A DNA stretch of 64,000 nt from Lichenifustis flavocetrariae (GTDB taxonomy: Bacteria > Pseudomonadota > Alphaproteobacteria > Rhizobiales > Beijerinckiaceae). Position 1 is the stretch's first letter. Every line of letters begins with the position of its first letter. The translations under genes and the position numbers were made by a program. Where the stretch lies: contig NZ_JAMOIM010000004.1 of the NCBI RefSeq assembly GCF_026130545.1, positions 186,001 to 250,000 on the forward strand. The letters are read 5' to 3'. Below, one piece after another: positions 35,342 through 45,214 of this stretch. Below the pieces are notes generated by a model. The model was not told the DNA's origin, ran no database searches, and saw only the letters and a program-made list of their open reading frames with translations.

Positions 35342-36883
35342 ATGTTGTTGGGTTTTTTGTTTAGCGAACGCATGAAGGCAGAACGCGCCTCGCTTCTGAT
35401 CCATCGCTTGACCGGAGGCGTTGCCTCTTCGGCCCTCGTTGCTGCGGTGATGGCGACGGCGGCAAGCCTCGCTCCGATGTCAGAAGCTGCCGCGCAGACG
35501 GCTCCGGCTGTGGCTGCAGGATCTGGGCACCGTTTGCCGCATCACGTTCCACTGCGACGCGAGACGCATCCGCCGCGGGCTCCCGAATCATCTCAGGGGC
35601 AGGTTACCAACGCCAATGCGACCGCTCCCACGGCCGGCGTGTTTCCCTTCATTCCTCCGTATTTCGCGAAACTTCCGGGCGCGGGACTTTCCGTGGATAC
35701 CAAGGGCATTGGCTACGCCACCGATGACAAGGCGATGCAGTTCCGCATCGGCGGCCGATACCAGGAAGATTTCTCCTCCGCCAGCACCTCGCCGCGTTTG
35801 CGCAGCACACGCACGACGCCGCTCGTCGGCGCTGATGGCATCGACTCGCGTCGTGCCTTCGTCGAGGCCTATCTGACGCTCAACAACGGCCTGTCGGCCG
35901 TGTTCCAATATGACTTCGCTAACGCGACGCAGCCGATCCAGGACGGCGTGCTGTCGTACCATGCGCCAAACACCAACGTGATCTACACGATCGGTAACTT
36001 CAAAGAGCCTTTCAGCTTGAACCAGCTGATCAGCGACAACAACACGACCTTCACCGAGCGCTCGTTGATGGACGGTCTTGCTCCAGCACGTAACTTTGGT
36101 GGCGCGATCGCGACATATGGTGACCAGTGGACGGCCACCGGTGGCGTGTATGCTGGAAATGCTAATAACACACTGACCGACAATGGCTTTTCGGGAACTG
36201 CGCGCGTCACCTACGCGCCGATCCTCGAGAAGACCCAATTGCTCCACTTCGGTATCGCGGGTTCGTATCGCTCGCTCGACCAGGCCGCCACGGCGTCCTT
36301 CAACAGCCGTCCAGAGGATTTTCTCGAGCGCGCCCTCGTGAACACCGGCACCCTGACCCACGCCGATTCCATCGAGCGGATCAACGGTGAAGCGATTTAC
36401 CAGTTCGCGAATATGCGTGTGCAGGGTGAATACACCTACGTGAACGTCTCCGGACAGAGCGGGACATCCGACCGCTCCTTCCAGGGCGGTTATGTCGAAG
36501 GCGCTTGGGTCGTCAATGGCGCTGGCAGGCCTTACCGCGTCGCTGCGCCTTACGGCTCGGAAATGGCGGTCCTGCAGGGCGTTCAGGTGGAAGATTTCCA
36601 GCGTGTGTCGAACGGCGGTTTCGGCGTGTTCGAACTGGGTGTCCGCTACAGCGCCCTCGATCTCAACGATCGAGGCCCACGTGTCTTGGCGCAGCGCGCC
36701 AACGGCGGTTCCGAGCAGGACCTCACGGCCGGTCTCAACTGGTATCCCGACCGCAACATTCGCATGATGGCGGATTATGTGCACGGCTGGGTGTCACCGG
36801 CTGCTTCGATCACCGAGGTTGCGACGCCGCGGCGAGAAGTTGAGAGCGATGCCTTCGTGGGGCGTATGCAGCTCTTCTGGTAA
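35342..36883 (+). CDS. Porin O/P family outer-membrane protein (OprO/OprP-like)
   Basis: Outer-membrane channel of about 513 residues, similar to phosphate- or polyphosphate-selective porins. After a long N-terminal leader (signal peptide with an unusual length, ending around SEAAAQT) the barrel begins FRIGGRYQEDF, continues with strands such as GLSAVFQYDFAN, IGNFKEPFSLNQL (the OprP family's signature segment) and QLLHFGIAGSYR, and ends in Trp (FVGRMQLFW), the BAM recognition residue. GGAG lies eight bases before ATG 35342. Substrate specificity is inferred only. Confidence 0.85.
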   Translation: MLLGFLFSERMKAERASLLIHRLTGGVASSALVAAVMATAASLAPMSEAAAQTAPAVAAGSGHRLPHHVPLRRETHPPRAPESSQGQVTNANATAPTAGVFPFIPPYFAKLPGAGLSVDTKGIGYATDDKAMQFRIGGRYQEDFSSASTSPRLRSTRTTPLVGADGIDSRRAFVEAYLTLNNGLSAVFQYDFANATQPIQDGVLSYHAPNTNVIYTIGNFKEPFSLNQLISDNNTTFTERSLMDGLAPARNFGGAIATYGDQWTATGGVYAGNANNTLTDNGFSGTARVTYAPILEKTQLLHFGIAGSYRSLDQAATASFNSRPEDFLERALVNTGTLTHADSIERINGEAIYQFANMRVQGEYTYVNVSGQSGTSDRSFQGGYVEGAWVVNGAGRPYRVAAPYGSEMAVLQGVQVEDFQRVSNGGFGVFELGVRYSALDLNDRGPRVLAQRANGGSEQDLTAGLNWYPDRNIRMMADYVHGWVSPAASITEVATPRREVESDAFVGRMQLFW

Positions 36884-36914
36884 TCTCGAAAGACCGCGCC
36901 CGCGGGTCGGAGAT

Positions 36915-37691
36915 TCATCCAACCCGCGTGGCCACCATGAAGACCCGTTCGAAACCAAGCAATCGAAGACCGTCCGCTCGTGCCGGATAGGCCTCTTCAA
37001 GGCTCGCTTGGTAGCGCTTGAGAAACTCTTCCTGTTCGGCGGGATCGAGGCGGTTCAAAAACGGGCGTAAGCCGGTCGACCGAACCCAATCCACGATTGC
37101 GGCGGCTGACGCCAGGGGATGATGATAGGTCGTGCGCCAGACGTCGACCGTCTCCGCATGACGAATGAGAAGATCGTAATAATCGTCCAGGGGCGGCAGA
37201 ATGGTCCGGTCCGCAGCGGCGGGGGCGAGCCGATCGGCCCAGGGGCCTTGGCTGGCAACACTCCGCATAAGGCTGTGTGACGGCGCGCCGAGATTGTCCG
37301 GCATCTGGATCGCGAGCGTGCCGGCCGCCGGCAGATGAGCCATAAGTCGCGGCAGAAGCGCCGCGTGATCGGGCAGCCACTGCAGGACCGCATTCGCGAA
37401 AATGACATCGGGCGGGGTCTCCGGACGCCATGCCGCGAGATCCGCGACGGCGAACCGGCAGTGCGGAAGTCGAGCCTGCGCGGTCTCGATCATGGCGGGT
37501 GATGTGTCGATCCCGATGATCTCCGCTTCTGGAAAGCGGGCTGCGAGCAGTTCCGTCGAATTGCCGGGGCCGCATCCCAGATCAACCACCAGCTTGGCGG
37601 TCTTTCGCCTCACACGGGACAGGAGGTCGACCGCAGGTTGAGTCCGCTCGGTTTCGAAGCGCCGGTAGCGGTGAGGATCCCAGTCTGTCAT
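36915..37691 (-). CDS. tam: Trans-aconitate 2-methyltransferase
   Basis: SAM-dependent methyltransferase that methylates trans-aconitate, an inhibitor of aconitase. 258 residues. SAM motif I VVDLGCGPGNSTELL, motif II IGIDTSPAMI, and the family's FANAVLQWLPDH and AIQMPDNLGAPSH are present. ATG 37691 gives the usual MTDWDPHRYRRFE start. It converges on the porin with 31 bases between them. Confidence 0.9.
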   Translation of the reverse strand: MTDWDPHRYRRFETERTQPAVDLLSRVRRKTAKLVVDLGCGPGNSTELLAARFPEAEIIGIDTSPAMIETAQARLPHCRFAVADLAAWRPETPPDVIFANAVLQWLPDHAALLPRLMAHLPAAGTLAIQMPDNLGAPSHSLMRSVASQGPWADRLAPAAADRTILPPLDDYYDLLIRHAETVDVWRTTYHHPLASAAAIVDWVRSTGLRPFLNRLDPAEQEEFLKRYQASLEEAYPARADGLRLLGFERVFMVATRVG

Positions 37692-37785
37692 CGTCGTACC
37701 ATGGCTATGCGCGCGGGATTGCAACGCTATGGCGACGCCTTAACCCAGGCCAGCGGGCGCGTATACGCGGCTGTGGGGTTCGAGA

Positions 37786-38364
37786 TCAGGGCTCGCCTGC
37801 GGGGTGCCGCCGCCTGGAGCGCAACGCGCGCGAAGCCGGCCTGAAGGGTGGGACGGCCGCATCGTCCTTGGCCTGGAACACGCGGAGAGCGGCCTGCTCC
37901 CAGGAAGGCCGGCCTTGAGCAGAAAGGCTCGATGTCTCTCCGGTCGTCGGCCCTGCCGGTGCCTTTGGAGGGAGAGAGGAAGGTACGCCGTCTCGATCTT
38001 CGGTTTTCATAGGTCCTTTGGGGGCGCCCACAGGTGGATGCGCGGCGGCACCCGTCGCCTCGATGCGGGCAAAACTTGAGGTTGGACGAGCGAGCCGTGC
38101 TTCCGGTTTGCGGACGTACTCCCGATGCCGCCGGCGGGGAGGGGCTTCATGGCTCACCGCTGTACTTGCCGCTTCAGAATTGGGCAATGAATCGCCGATC
38201 GCGGCGGGAGCGCCTCGAAGGATTGGACCGGGCCTCTCCGAAGGCAGGCCCAGCCAAAGCCGGCACAATTCGTTACAAGGCATTCTATTCACATCGGACG
38301 CGCGCGCCGCTTGGGCTCCGCAGGACGCAAGTAGAATTAATAGAAAAAATAATATTCGTGTCAT
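37786..38364 (-). CDS. Hypothetical Pro/Arg-rich lipoprotein
   Basis: 192 residues, not recognised. N-terminal signal ends in lipobox LLASC (Cys15), then AAR. The rest is low-complexity and rich in Pro, Ala, Arg and Ser, without obvious domains; two cysteines (MPCNELCRLW) lie just after the signal, a plausible disulfide. It has the look of a disordered periplasmic linker protein. It could be a translated-by-chance frame past the first 60 residues, so confidence is moderate. Confidence 0.5.
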   Translation of the reverse strand: MTRILFFLLILLASCGAQAARASDVNRMPCNELCRLWLGLPSERPGPILRGAPAAIGDSLPNSEAASTAVSHEAPPRRRHREYVRKPEARLARPTSSFARIEATGAAAHPPVGAPKGPMKTEDRDGVPSSLPPKAPAGPTTGETSSLSAQGRPSWEQAALRVFQAKDDAAVPPFRPASRALRSRRRHPAGEP

Positions 38365-38507
38365 GATGAAGGTCGCCGATGATTAATAGACTCGGCATGA
38401 TCTTCTAAAGGTGAGGCATTCCAGTGTCACGTCTGGCTCCGACGTACCGGATGCCGTACCGCGCCGTCCGAAATCTTCCGCAGTGGCGTCGGATTGCTTT
38501 GCGGCAG

Positions 38508-38939
38508 TCAAATGGCCGGTGAAGACCTGTCCATGGGCGCCGCCTCGCCGAAGCCGTGCATGCGCAGGCTCCATTGCAGGGCCACAAAGGCACCTTTGAC
38601 GCGCGGCAGCAGGATCAGCGAAAGAGCTGCCGTCATGCCGCAAAACACGAGAGCCTCCAGCCAGAACGGCGCTTCCGGCCAAAACACTTCGAAGGTCAGG
38701 AGGAGGCTGACGATGACATGCCCGACGATGAACATGGTGACATAGGGGGGCGCATCGTCGGCGCGCTGATGATGCAATTCCGCACCGCAATGCGGGCAGG
38801 TGTCGTTGACCTTCAGGTAAGCCCGGAACATGGCACCCTCGCCGCATTGCGGGCACCGGCCCCTGAACCCCCGCCAAAGAGCCTGAAGCTTCGCGCGCGG
38901 CGGCTCATCCATAAGGGCTGTCGGATAGCTTGTGCTCAT
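38508..38939 (-). CDS. DUF983 membrane protein with Zn-ribbon
   Basis: 143 residues: a rubredoxin-like CxxC pair at C29/C32 and C48/C51 (RCPQCGEG, TCPHCGAE), then two membrane helices (VTMFIVGHVIVSLLL, EALVFCGMTAALSLILL) and a short C-terminal tail. Function unknown; homologues are widespread in alphaproteobacteria next to rnr, as here. It starts at ATG 38939, overlapping the rnr stop by one base, or at GTG 38942 by four; translation is coupled either way. Confidence 0.88.
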   Translation of the reverse strand: MSTSYPTALMDEPPRAKLQALWRGFRGRCPQCGEGAMFRAYLKVNDTCPHCGAELHHQRADDAPPYVTMFIVGHVIVSLLLTFEVFWPEAPFWLEALVFCGMTAALSLILLPRVKGAFVALQWSLRMHGFGEAAPMDRSSPAI

Positions 38940-41263
38940 CACTTTCGTCTCGTCTTCATCATCTTGGCCTTCGCGCTGTCCGAACGTCCGCGCGTCTTAC
39001 GCCCTGCGGTCTTGTCGTCGCCTGCGCGACCGTCCGACGTGCGGCCCCGCACCAAGCGACCACCGGGTCCGACAAGGCCGAACCGAAGGGCGCCCGCGAA
39101 AGGCGCGGCTTCGAGCAGCTTGGCTTCGACGATGTCGCCGAGCCTGTAGGCCTTGCCGCTGCGTGTCCCCACCATAGCCCGGCGGGCTTCATCGAAGCGA
39201 AAATATTCGTCGCCGAGAGTCGAAGCCGGCACGAAGCCGTCCGCGCCGGTCTCGGTCAGCTTGAGAAAGAGACCGGCCCGCGTGACGCCCGAGATGCGAC
39301 CCTCGAAGGTTGCGCCGATCTTGTCGACCAGGAAGCCCGCGATCAGCCGGTCGATCGTCTCGCGTTCCGCCGCCATCGCACGACGCTCCGCGGCCGAAAT
39401 GCGTGCGGCGATCTCGCCCAGTTGCGCGGGGCTGAAGTCTGGCAGCCCGTCCGAGCCAAGGCCGAGGGCGCGAATGAGGGCCCGATGGACCACGAGATCG
39501 GCATAGCGCCGGATCGGCGACGTGAAATGGGCATATCGCCTCAGATTCAAGCCAAAATGCCCGTAATTCTCGGCCGCATATTCGGCCTGGGCCTGCGAGC
39601 GCAGCACCACCTCGTTGACGAGATGTTCGTGTTCACTGCCCCTGACGCGTTCGAGGATGCCGTTGAACTGGGCCGGTCGAAGGGCCTGGCCCTTGGCCAG
39701 ACGGATGCCGATCGTGGCGAGAAACTCGGAAAGCGCGTTCAGTTTCGCGATCGTCGGCTCGTCATGCACCCGGTAGATCAGACTTTGCTGCTTGGCTTCG
39801 AGCGCCTCGGCGGCCGCGACATTGGCCAGGATCATGAACTCTTCGATCAGCCGATGCGCTGCGAGCCGTTGCGGCACCACCACACGGTCCACGGTCCCGT
39901 CGGGCTTCAGCAGGATCTTGCGCTCGGGCAGGTCGAGGTCGAGCGGCCCCCGTTCGTCGCGCGCCCGCGCCGTCGCCTCATAGGCGGCCCAAAGCGGGCG
40001 CAGGACTGGCTCGACCAACGGCGCCGCGGTGTCATCCGGCGCCCCGTCGATCGCCTGCTGGGCCTGCGCATAATTGAGCTTGGCGTGGCTCCGCATCATC
40101 ACGCGGTGGAAACTATGCCGACGCTTGCGGCCGTCAGCGCCGATGACCATGCGGACCGCCAAGGCGGGACGGTCTTCTTGGGGCCGCAACGATCCGAGAT
40201 CGGTCGAAATCCGCTCCGGCAGCATCGGGACGACGCGATCGGGAAAATAGACGGAATTGCCTCGGTCGAGCGCTTCGCGGTCGAGGGCGGTGCCGGGGCG
40301 CACCAGGGCGGCGACATCCGCGATGGCCACGGTGACGATGAACCCGCCTGCATTATCCTCGGCCGGGTCGGCTTCGGCATGGACGGCGTCGTCGTGATCC
40401 TTCGCGTCGGGCGGATCGATCGTGACGAGGGGCAGGGCCCGCCAGTCCTCGCGGCCCGCGAGCGTGGGAGCCTCGGCCGCTTCGGCCTCGCTCAAAGCTT
40501 CGGGACGGAACACGGACGGAACGTCGTGGATCTGAATGGCGATCATGCTGACCGCCTTCTCGCTTTTCAGCGAGCCTAGCCGCTCGACCACGCGGACGAG
40601 TTGAAGCCCAAAGGGTGTTCCACGGCCGATCGGCTCGATCGCCACGAGATCGCCGTCGACGGCCTCGCCACGGAATTCGGGCGGGACCGTCCATTCCTGC
40701 GCGGCGGCTTTCTTGTCGACCGGCGACACCCGCAATCCGCCGTCGGAACGGTCGTGGAACACGCCCAGCATGCGGCTTCGCTGACGTTCCAGAATTTTGA
40801 TGACGCGGCCGACCGCGTGAGTCGCGTCGGGGTCGTCGGCCGGCGCGATCCGCACAAGCACGCGGTTGCCGACGCCGGGCACAGGCGCGCCGGGACGCGG
40901 CTTCCGGGGGAGATCGATGAGGATGCGTGGAGCCGCACCGAGTTCCGCCGTATCCCAATCGTTCGGCACCGCGACGAGATCGCCGTCCCGGTCGCGTCCG
41001 GTGATGTCGGCCACGAGAACAGTCGGCATCGACCCCGCGCCCCGCAGGCTCTTTCGACGCTTCTCCAAAGCGCCCTCCTCCTGCAGTTCGCGCAAGACGC
41101 GTTTCAACTCTGCACGATCGCTGCCCTTGATCCCAAAGGCGCGCGCAAGCTCGCGTTTGCCGAGAGGAGCCGGTTTGCGACCGCTCTCCTTCGCGGCCGC
41201 GACCTCCTGCGCGATGAGGGCCAGGATCTCGGCTTTTGTGGGGAGGGGCGTGGAAGCGGACAT
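38939..41263 (-). CDS. rnr: Ribonuclease R
   Basis: 3'-5' processive exoribonuclease that degrades structured RNA, including rRNA. 774 residues. Layout: N-terminal helix-turn-helix region (about 20-75), cold-shock/OB domains, the RNB catalytic domain about 245-575 with the metal-binding DPPDAKDHDDAVHAE and HFTSPIRRYADLVVHR, an S1 domain (about 645-730, FEGRISGVTRAGLFLK), and a Lys/Arg/Gly-rich tail. The start ATG 41263 (MSAST) fits the family; the longer frame to 41401 does not. It is divergent from fabD. Confidence 0.95.
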   Translation of the reverse strand: MSASTPLPTKAEILALIAQEVAAAKESGRKPAPLGKRELARAFGIKGSDRAELKRVLRELQEEGALEKRRKSLRGAGSMPTVLVADITGRDRDGDLVAVPNDWDTAELGAAPRILIDLPRKPRPGAPVPGVGNRVLVRIAPADDPDATHAVGRVIKILERQRSRMLGVFHDRSDGGLRVSPVDKKAAAQEWTVPPEFRGEAVDGDLVAIEPIGRGTPFGLQLVRVVERLGSLKSEKAVSMIAIQIHDVPSVFRPEALSEAEAAEAPTLAGREDWRALPLVTIDPPDAKDHDDAVHAEADPAEDNAGGFIVTVAIADVAALVRPGTALDREALDRGNSVYFPDRVVPMLPERISTDLGSLRPQEDRPALAVRMVIGADGRKRRHSFHRVMMRSHAKLNYAQAQQAIDGAPDDTAAPLVEPVLRPLWAAYEATARARDERGPLDLDLPERKILLKPDGTVDRVVVPQRLAAHRLIEEFMILANVAAAEALEAKQQSLIYRVHDEPTIAKLNALSEFLATIGIRLAKGQALRPAQFNGILERVRGSEHEHLVNEVVLRSQAQAEYAAENYGHFGLNLRRYAHFTSPIRRYADLVVHRALIRALGLGSDGLPDFSPAQLGEIAARISAAERRAMAAERETIDRLIAGFLVDKIGATFEGRISGVTRAGLFLKLTETGADGFVPASTLGDEYFRFDEARRAMVGTRSGKAYRLGDIVEAKLLEAAPFAGALRFGLVGPGGRLVRGRTSDGRAGDDKTAGRKTRGRSDSAKAKMMKTRRK

Positions 41264-41415
41264 TTCAAACACATATAGTCGGCCTCTCCCGGCAATACGA
41301 GACGCGTTATCGGGACCTCTTCCTCGCGCATCGCTTGCGAAATGCGGGTCGCGCTTGACAGGCGGAACCCGATGGTGGAGTCCGGCCCCCATTTCCAACA
41401 TGCGGACTGGGTCTC

Positions 41416-42351
41416 ATGGCGATCGCATTCGTGTTTCCGGGACAGGGGTCGCAGGCCGTCGGGATGGGCAAGGCCCTGGCCGACGCCTTCCCGCAGGCCC
41501 GGGAGGTCTTTGCGCGTGTCGACGCGGCGCTGTCGCAACCCTTGTCGCGCCTGATGTTCGACGGTCCCGAAGCAGAGCTGACCGCGACCGCCAATGCTCA
41601 GCCGGCCCTCATGGCCGTGAGCCTCGCGGTCGTCCGGGTCCTCGAAGCCGAGACAGCCTTCAAGGTGGCGGACGCGACCTTCGTGGCCGGTCATTCGCTG
41701 GGAGAATATTCGGCCCTTGCGGCTGCGGGTGCGCTTGATCTCGAAACCGCCGCGCGGCTGCTGCGGCTTCGTGGCGAGGCGATGCAGCGGGCGGTTCCGG
41801 CCGGTGCGGGCGCCATGGCGGCGCTGCTCGGCGTGGACGAGGATCAGGCCCGTGCGATCGCCGCCGAGGCCGCTCAGGGTGATGTGTGCGACGTCGCCAA
41901 CGACAATGGAGGCGGCCAGATCGTGATTTCGGGCACCGCCGCCGCCGTCGAGCGGGCAGTCGCGGGCGCCAAAGCGCGGGGCGTCAGACGCGCCGTGATG
42001 TTGCAGGTCTCTGCGCCTTTCCACTGCCGCCTGATGGCGCCTGCCGCGGTGGTCATGCGAGACGCGCTCGCCGGTGCCGACATCCGGGAGCCTGTCGTAC
42101 CCGTGGTGGCCAACATGCTGGCGCGCCCGATCAGCGCTCCCGCGGATATCCGCGTCGCGCTGGTGGATCAGATCTGCGGCACGGTTCGCTGGCGCGAGAG
42201 CGTCGACTTCATGGCGCGGGCCGGCGTCACGGAGTTCATCGAGGTCGGGGCCGGCAAAGTCCTGTCGGGTCTCGTCAAGCGCATTGCGCCGGAGGCAGTC
42301 GGCCGTTCGGTCGGCACCCCCGACGAGGTCGCGGCTCTCGCGTCGCGCTGA
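41416..42351 (+). CDS. fabD: Malonyl-CoA:ACP transacylase
   Basis: Moves malonyl from CoA to ACP to supply fatty-acid elongation. 311 residues. N-terminal FPGQGSQ and the nucleophile GHSLGEYS (Ser94) are present, with the partner His in SAPFHCRLM and the Gln in the N-terminal motif. It heads the fabD-fabG-acpP-fabF-mltG run. Confidence 0.97.
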   Translation: MAIAFVFPGQGSQAVGMGKALADAFPQAREVFARVDAALSQPLSRLMFDGPEAELTATANAQPALMAVSLAVVRVLEAETAFKVADATFVAGHSLGEYSALAAAGALDLETAARLLRLRGEAMQRAVPAGAGAMAALLGVDEDQARAIAAEAAQGDVCDVANDNGGGQIVISGTAAAVERAVAGAKARGVRRAVMLQVSAPFHCRLMAPAAVVMRDALAGADIREPVVPVVANMLARPISAPADIRVALVDQICGTVRWRESVDFMARAGVTEFIEVGAGKVLSGLVKRIAPEAVGRSVGTPDEVAALASR

Positions 42352-42388
42352 GCGGCGCCCATCAGCATCAGGATCAGGAGGAACGCCC

Positions 42389-43126
42389 GTGTTCGAACTT
42401 TCGGGAAAAACCGCTCTCGTCACCGGCGCAACCGGCGGACTCGGCCAGGCGATCGCCCGGACCTTGCACGCCCAGGGCGCGAGCATCGCGATCTCCGGAA
42501 CGCGGGCCGAAGTCCTCCAACGGCTCGCGGAAGAACTCGGGGAGCGAGTCCATTGTCTGCCATGCGATCTCAGCAAGCCCGAGGAGGTCCAGGCTCTCGT
42601 GCCGGCCGCCGAAGCCGCCCTCGGTTCGCTCGACATCCTCGTCAACAACGCCGGCGTCACGCGCGACCGTTTGTTCCTACGCATGAAGGATGACGACTGG
42701 CAGAGCGTGCTCGACATCAATCTGACGGCTGGATTCCGGCTTGCCCGGGCAGCCCTCAAGGGCATGATGAAGCGCCGGGTCGGCCGCATCATCAGCATCA
42801 CGTCGGTGATCGGCACCACCGGCAATGCCGGCCAGGGGAATTACGCGGCCTCGAAAGCGGGCCTAGCCGCCATGTCCAAGTCGCTCGCCGCTGAGGTCGG
42901 CAGCCGGGGCATCACGGTGAACTGCGTCGCTCCTGGCTTTATCGTCAGCCCGATGACGGATGCATTGAACGACGCCCAGAAGGAACGGGTGTTGACCAGT
43001 ATTCCGGCGGGCCGATTCGGCGCTGGTGGAGACGTGGCTGCTTGCGTGGCGTTTCTGGCAAGCGACGAGGCCTCCTATGTCACGGGCCAGACGTTGCACG
43101 TCAACGGAGGAATGGCCATGATCTAG
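42389..43126 (+). CDS. fabG: 3-oxoacyl-ACP reductase
   Basis: NADPH-dependent reductase of fatty-acid elongation. 245 residues from GTG 42389, with AGGAGG at ideal spacing. SDR motifs: GATGGLG (cofactor), NNAGVTRD, catalytic Ser139, Tyr152 and Lys156 (NYAASKAG). Separated from fabD by 37 bases, so probably co-transcribed. Confidence 0.97.
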   Translation: MFELSGKTALVTGATGGLGQAIARTLHAQGASIAISGTRAEVLQRLAEELGERVHCLPCDLSKPEEVQALVPAAEAALGSLDILVNNAGVTRDRLFLRMKDDDWQSVLDINLTAGFRLARAALKGMMKRRVGRIISITSVIGTTGNAGQGNYAASKAGLAAMSKSLAAEVGSRGITVNCVAPGFIVSPMTDALNDAQKERVLTSIPAGRFGAGGDVAACVAFLASDEASYVTGQTLHVNGGMAMI

Positions 43127-43377
43127 ACCCGGTGGCGAAAATCTCGCCATCATGTCGGTGTCATGCTACCAAAGCCAAGCCAGCTATGCCAAGAATATCG
43201 GCCTGAGGAAATTGCCTTTCTGCAGCGAATATGCTTCCAACGCGGGCGCCGATGGCGGCGACGCGAGACGGCGAGGTTGCGACAGCATCCCGATTGTCCG
43301 CCGATGCTGCCTCGGCGCTCTTTGGATTCAGCAACGCTCACGATCAGAGCACCAAGTACCAAACAAGGAATGACAAG

Positions 43378-43617
43378 ATGAGCGATGTCGCAGACCGCGT
43401 GAAGAAGATCGTTGTGGAGCACCTCGGCGTCGAGCCGGACAAAGTGGTCGACAACGCGAATTTCATTGACGATCTGGGTGCCGATTCGCTCGACACCGTC
43501 GAACTCGTGATGGCGTTCGAAGAAGAGTTCGGCGTCGAGATTCCGGACGATGCCGCCGAAACCATCGTGACGGTGGGCGATGCGGTCAGGTTTCTGGAAA
43601 AGAACAAGAAGTCCTGA
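43378..43617 (+). CDS. acpP: Acyl carrier protein
   Basis: 79-residue acidic helical carrier for fatty-acid chains. Phosphopantetheine attachment Ser37 in [14 protein letters not shown] 43378. The 251-base spacer before it probably carries its own promoter, since ACP is made at high level. Confidence 0.98.
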   Translation: MSDVADRVKKIVVEHLGVEPDKVVDNANFIDDLGADSLDTVELVMAFEEEFGVEIPDDAAETIVTVGDAVRFLEKNKKS

Positions 43618-43623
43618 CGACTG

Positions 43624-43675
43624 CCGCCCCGCGGTTCGCCAAGAGGCCGTATGCGTCTCGGCCAAGGCGGGGCGG
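43624..43675. repeat. Stem-loop between acpP and fabF
   Basis: CCGCCCCGC (43624-43632) pairs perfectly with GCGGGGCGG (43667-43675), a nine-pair GC stem with a 34-base loop that has partial internal pairing. It sits seven bases after the acpP stop and has no U run, so it is more likely a transcript-stabilising or pause hairpin than a full terminator. Confidence 0.5.
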
Positions 43676-43792
43676 AGCCGATGCTCCCACCGCTGAGGAC
43701 TTTTGCATCGACGACAAAACCGAATATGACGGTGATTGTCACAAAGCCCGCATCGAGATGAAATGGCGGGTTGCAGTTAAGGATCGCATCGG

Positions 43793-45070
43793 GTGAATCT
43801 GGGACGTCGGGTCGTTATCACCGGCTTGGGTATGGTGTCTCCGCTCGGCGGCGACGTCACGGCGAGCTGGTCTCGTTTGCTTGCCGGGGAAAGTGGGGCG
43901 CGAACGGTCGAAACCTTCGACGTGTCCGATCTTCCGTGCAAGATCGGCTGCCAGGTTCCACGTGGCGACGGCCTGAATGGGTCGTTCAATGCCGACATGT
44001 GGATGGAGCCCAAAGAACAACGCAAGGTCGATGATTTCATCATCTTTGCCGTTTCGGCTGCCACCCAGGCTCTCGCGGATGCGGGTTGGGCACCGAAGAC
44101 CTATGAGGATCAGATCGAAACGGGCGTCCTGATCGGTTCCGGCATCGGCGGCCTCGGGGGCATCTACGACGGCTCGGTTCTGCTCAAGGACCGTGGTCCC
44201 CGTCGCTTGTCGCCGTTCTTCATTCCGGGACGCTTGATCAATTTGGCGAGCGGCTATGTCTCGATCATGCACGGGCTCAAAGGTCCGAACCACGCGGTCG
44301 TTACAGCCTGCTCTACGGGTGCGCATGCGATCGGCGATGCTGCCCGCCTCGTGGCCTTCGGCGACGCCGAAGTGATGGTGGCAGGCGGCGCGGAATCCGC
44401 CGTCAACCGCCTGAGCTTCGCGGGTTTCTGCGCCTGCCGCGCCTTGTCGACGGCCTTCAACGACCGGCCTCAAGCGGCATCGCGCCCCTATGACAGGGAT
44501 CGCGACGGTTTCGTCATGGGCGAGGGCGCGGGCTGCGTCGTGATCGAGAGCCTGGAACATGCCAAAGCCCGTGGCGCCAGGATCTATGCGGAGATCATCG
44601 GCTACGGTCTGACCGGTGATGCCTATCACATCACCGCGCCTTCCGCCGACGGTGACGGTGCCTTCCGGTGCATGAAGGCCGCGCTCAAACGCGCTGACCT
44701 CGAGCCCTCCGCCATCGACTACGTCAACGCGCACGGCACGTCGACGCCGCTCGGCGACGAGATCGAACTGGGAGCTGTTCAGCGTCTGGTCGGCGATGCG
44801 GCCGAAGGGCTGACGATGTCGTCCACGAAGTCGGCGATCGGCCATCTTCTCGGCGCCGCGGGGGCCGTCGAGGCCATCTTTTCGGTGCTGGCGATCCGTG
44901 ACCAGATCGTTCCGCCGACGCTGAACCTGGACAACCCGTCCGTGGAGACGCCCGTCGACCTCGTGCCGCACCGCGCCAAGTCGAAGCGCGTGGCTGTCGC
45001 CCTGTCCAACTCGTTCGGGTTCGGCGGCACGAATGCTTCGCTGGTCTTCCGCCACATCGATGCCGCCTGA
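43793..45070 (+). CDS. fabF: 3-oxoacyl-ACP synthase II
   Basis: Condenses malonyl-ACP with acyl-ACP. 425 residues. Catalytic Cys173 (VVTACSTGAHA) and the two His in VNAHGTSTPLGD and AIGHLLGAAG complete the triad. GTG 43793 start. Follows acpP and the hairpin. Confidence 0.97.
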   Translation: MNLGRRVVITGLGMVSPLGGDVTASWSRLLAGESGARTVETFDVSDLPCKIGCQVPRGDGLNGSFNADMWMEPKEQRKVDDFIIFAVSAATQALADAGWAPKTYEDQIETGVLIGSGIGGLGGIYDGSVLLKDRGPRRLSPFFIPGRLINLASGYVSIMHGLKGPNHAVVTACSTGAHAIGDAARLVAFGDAEVMVAGGAESAVNRLSFAGFCACRALSTAFNDRPQAASRPYDRDRDGFVMGEGAGCVVIESLEHAKARGARIYAEIIGYGLTGDAYHITAPSADGDGAFRCMKAALKRADLEPSAIDYVNAHGTSTPLGDEIELGAVQRLVGDAAEGLTMSSTKSAIGHLLGAAGAVEAIFSVLAIRDQIVPPTLNLDNPSVETPVDLVPHRAKSKRVAVALSNSFGFGGTNASLVFRHIDAA

Positions 45071-45214
45071 CGATGGGCGTGGCAGCGCCGCATCAAGGCG
45101 GGTAATTCAATCCGATCGAAGCCGCGCCGCCATGACGGCGCCGTTGTTGTCACGCCAGCATGGGGTAGACATCGGATATCTGGCGATGCGAACTGTCCTC
45201 AGGTCGTGTGAAAG

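Noticed and set aside
38930-40579. A 549-codon plus-strand open frame opposite rnr
   Set aside because: Same high-GC artefact; RNase R motifs are complete on the minus strand.
43133-43149. A six-pair stem (TGGCGA/TCGCCA) after fabG, considered as a terminator
   Set aside because: No U run follows, and acpP continues in the same direction; too weak to call.
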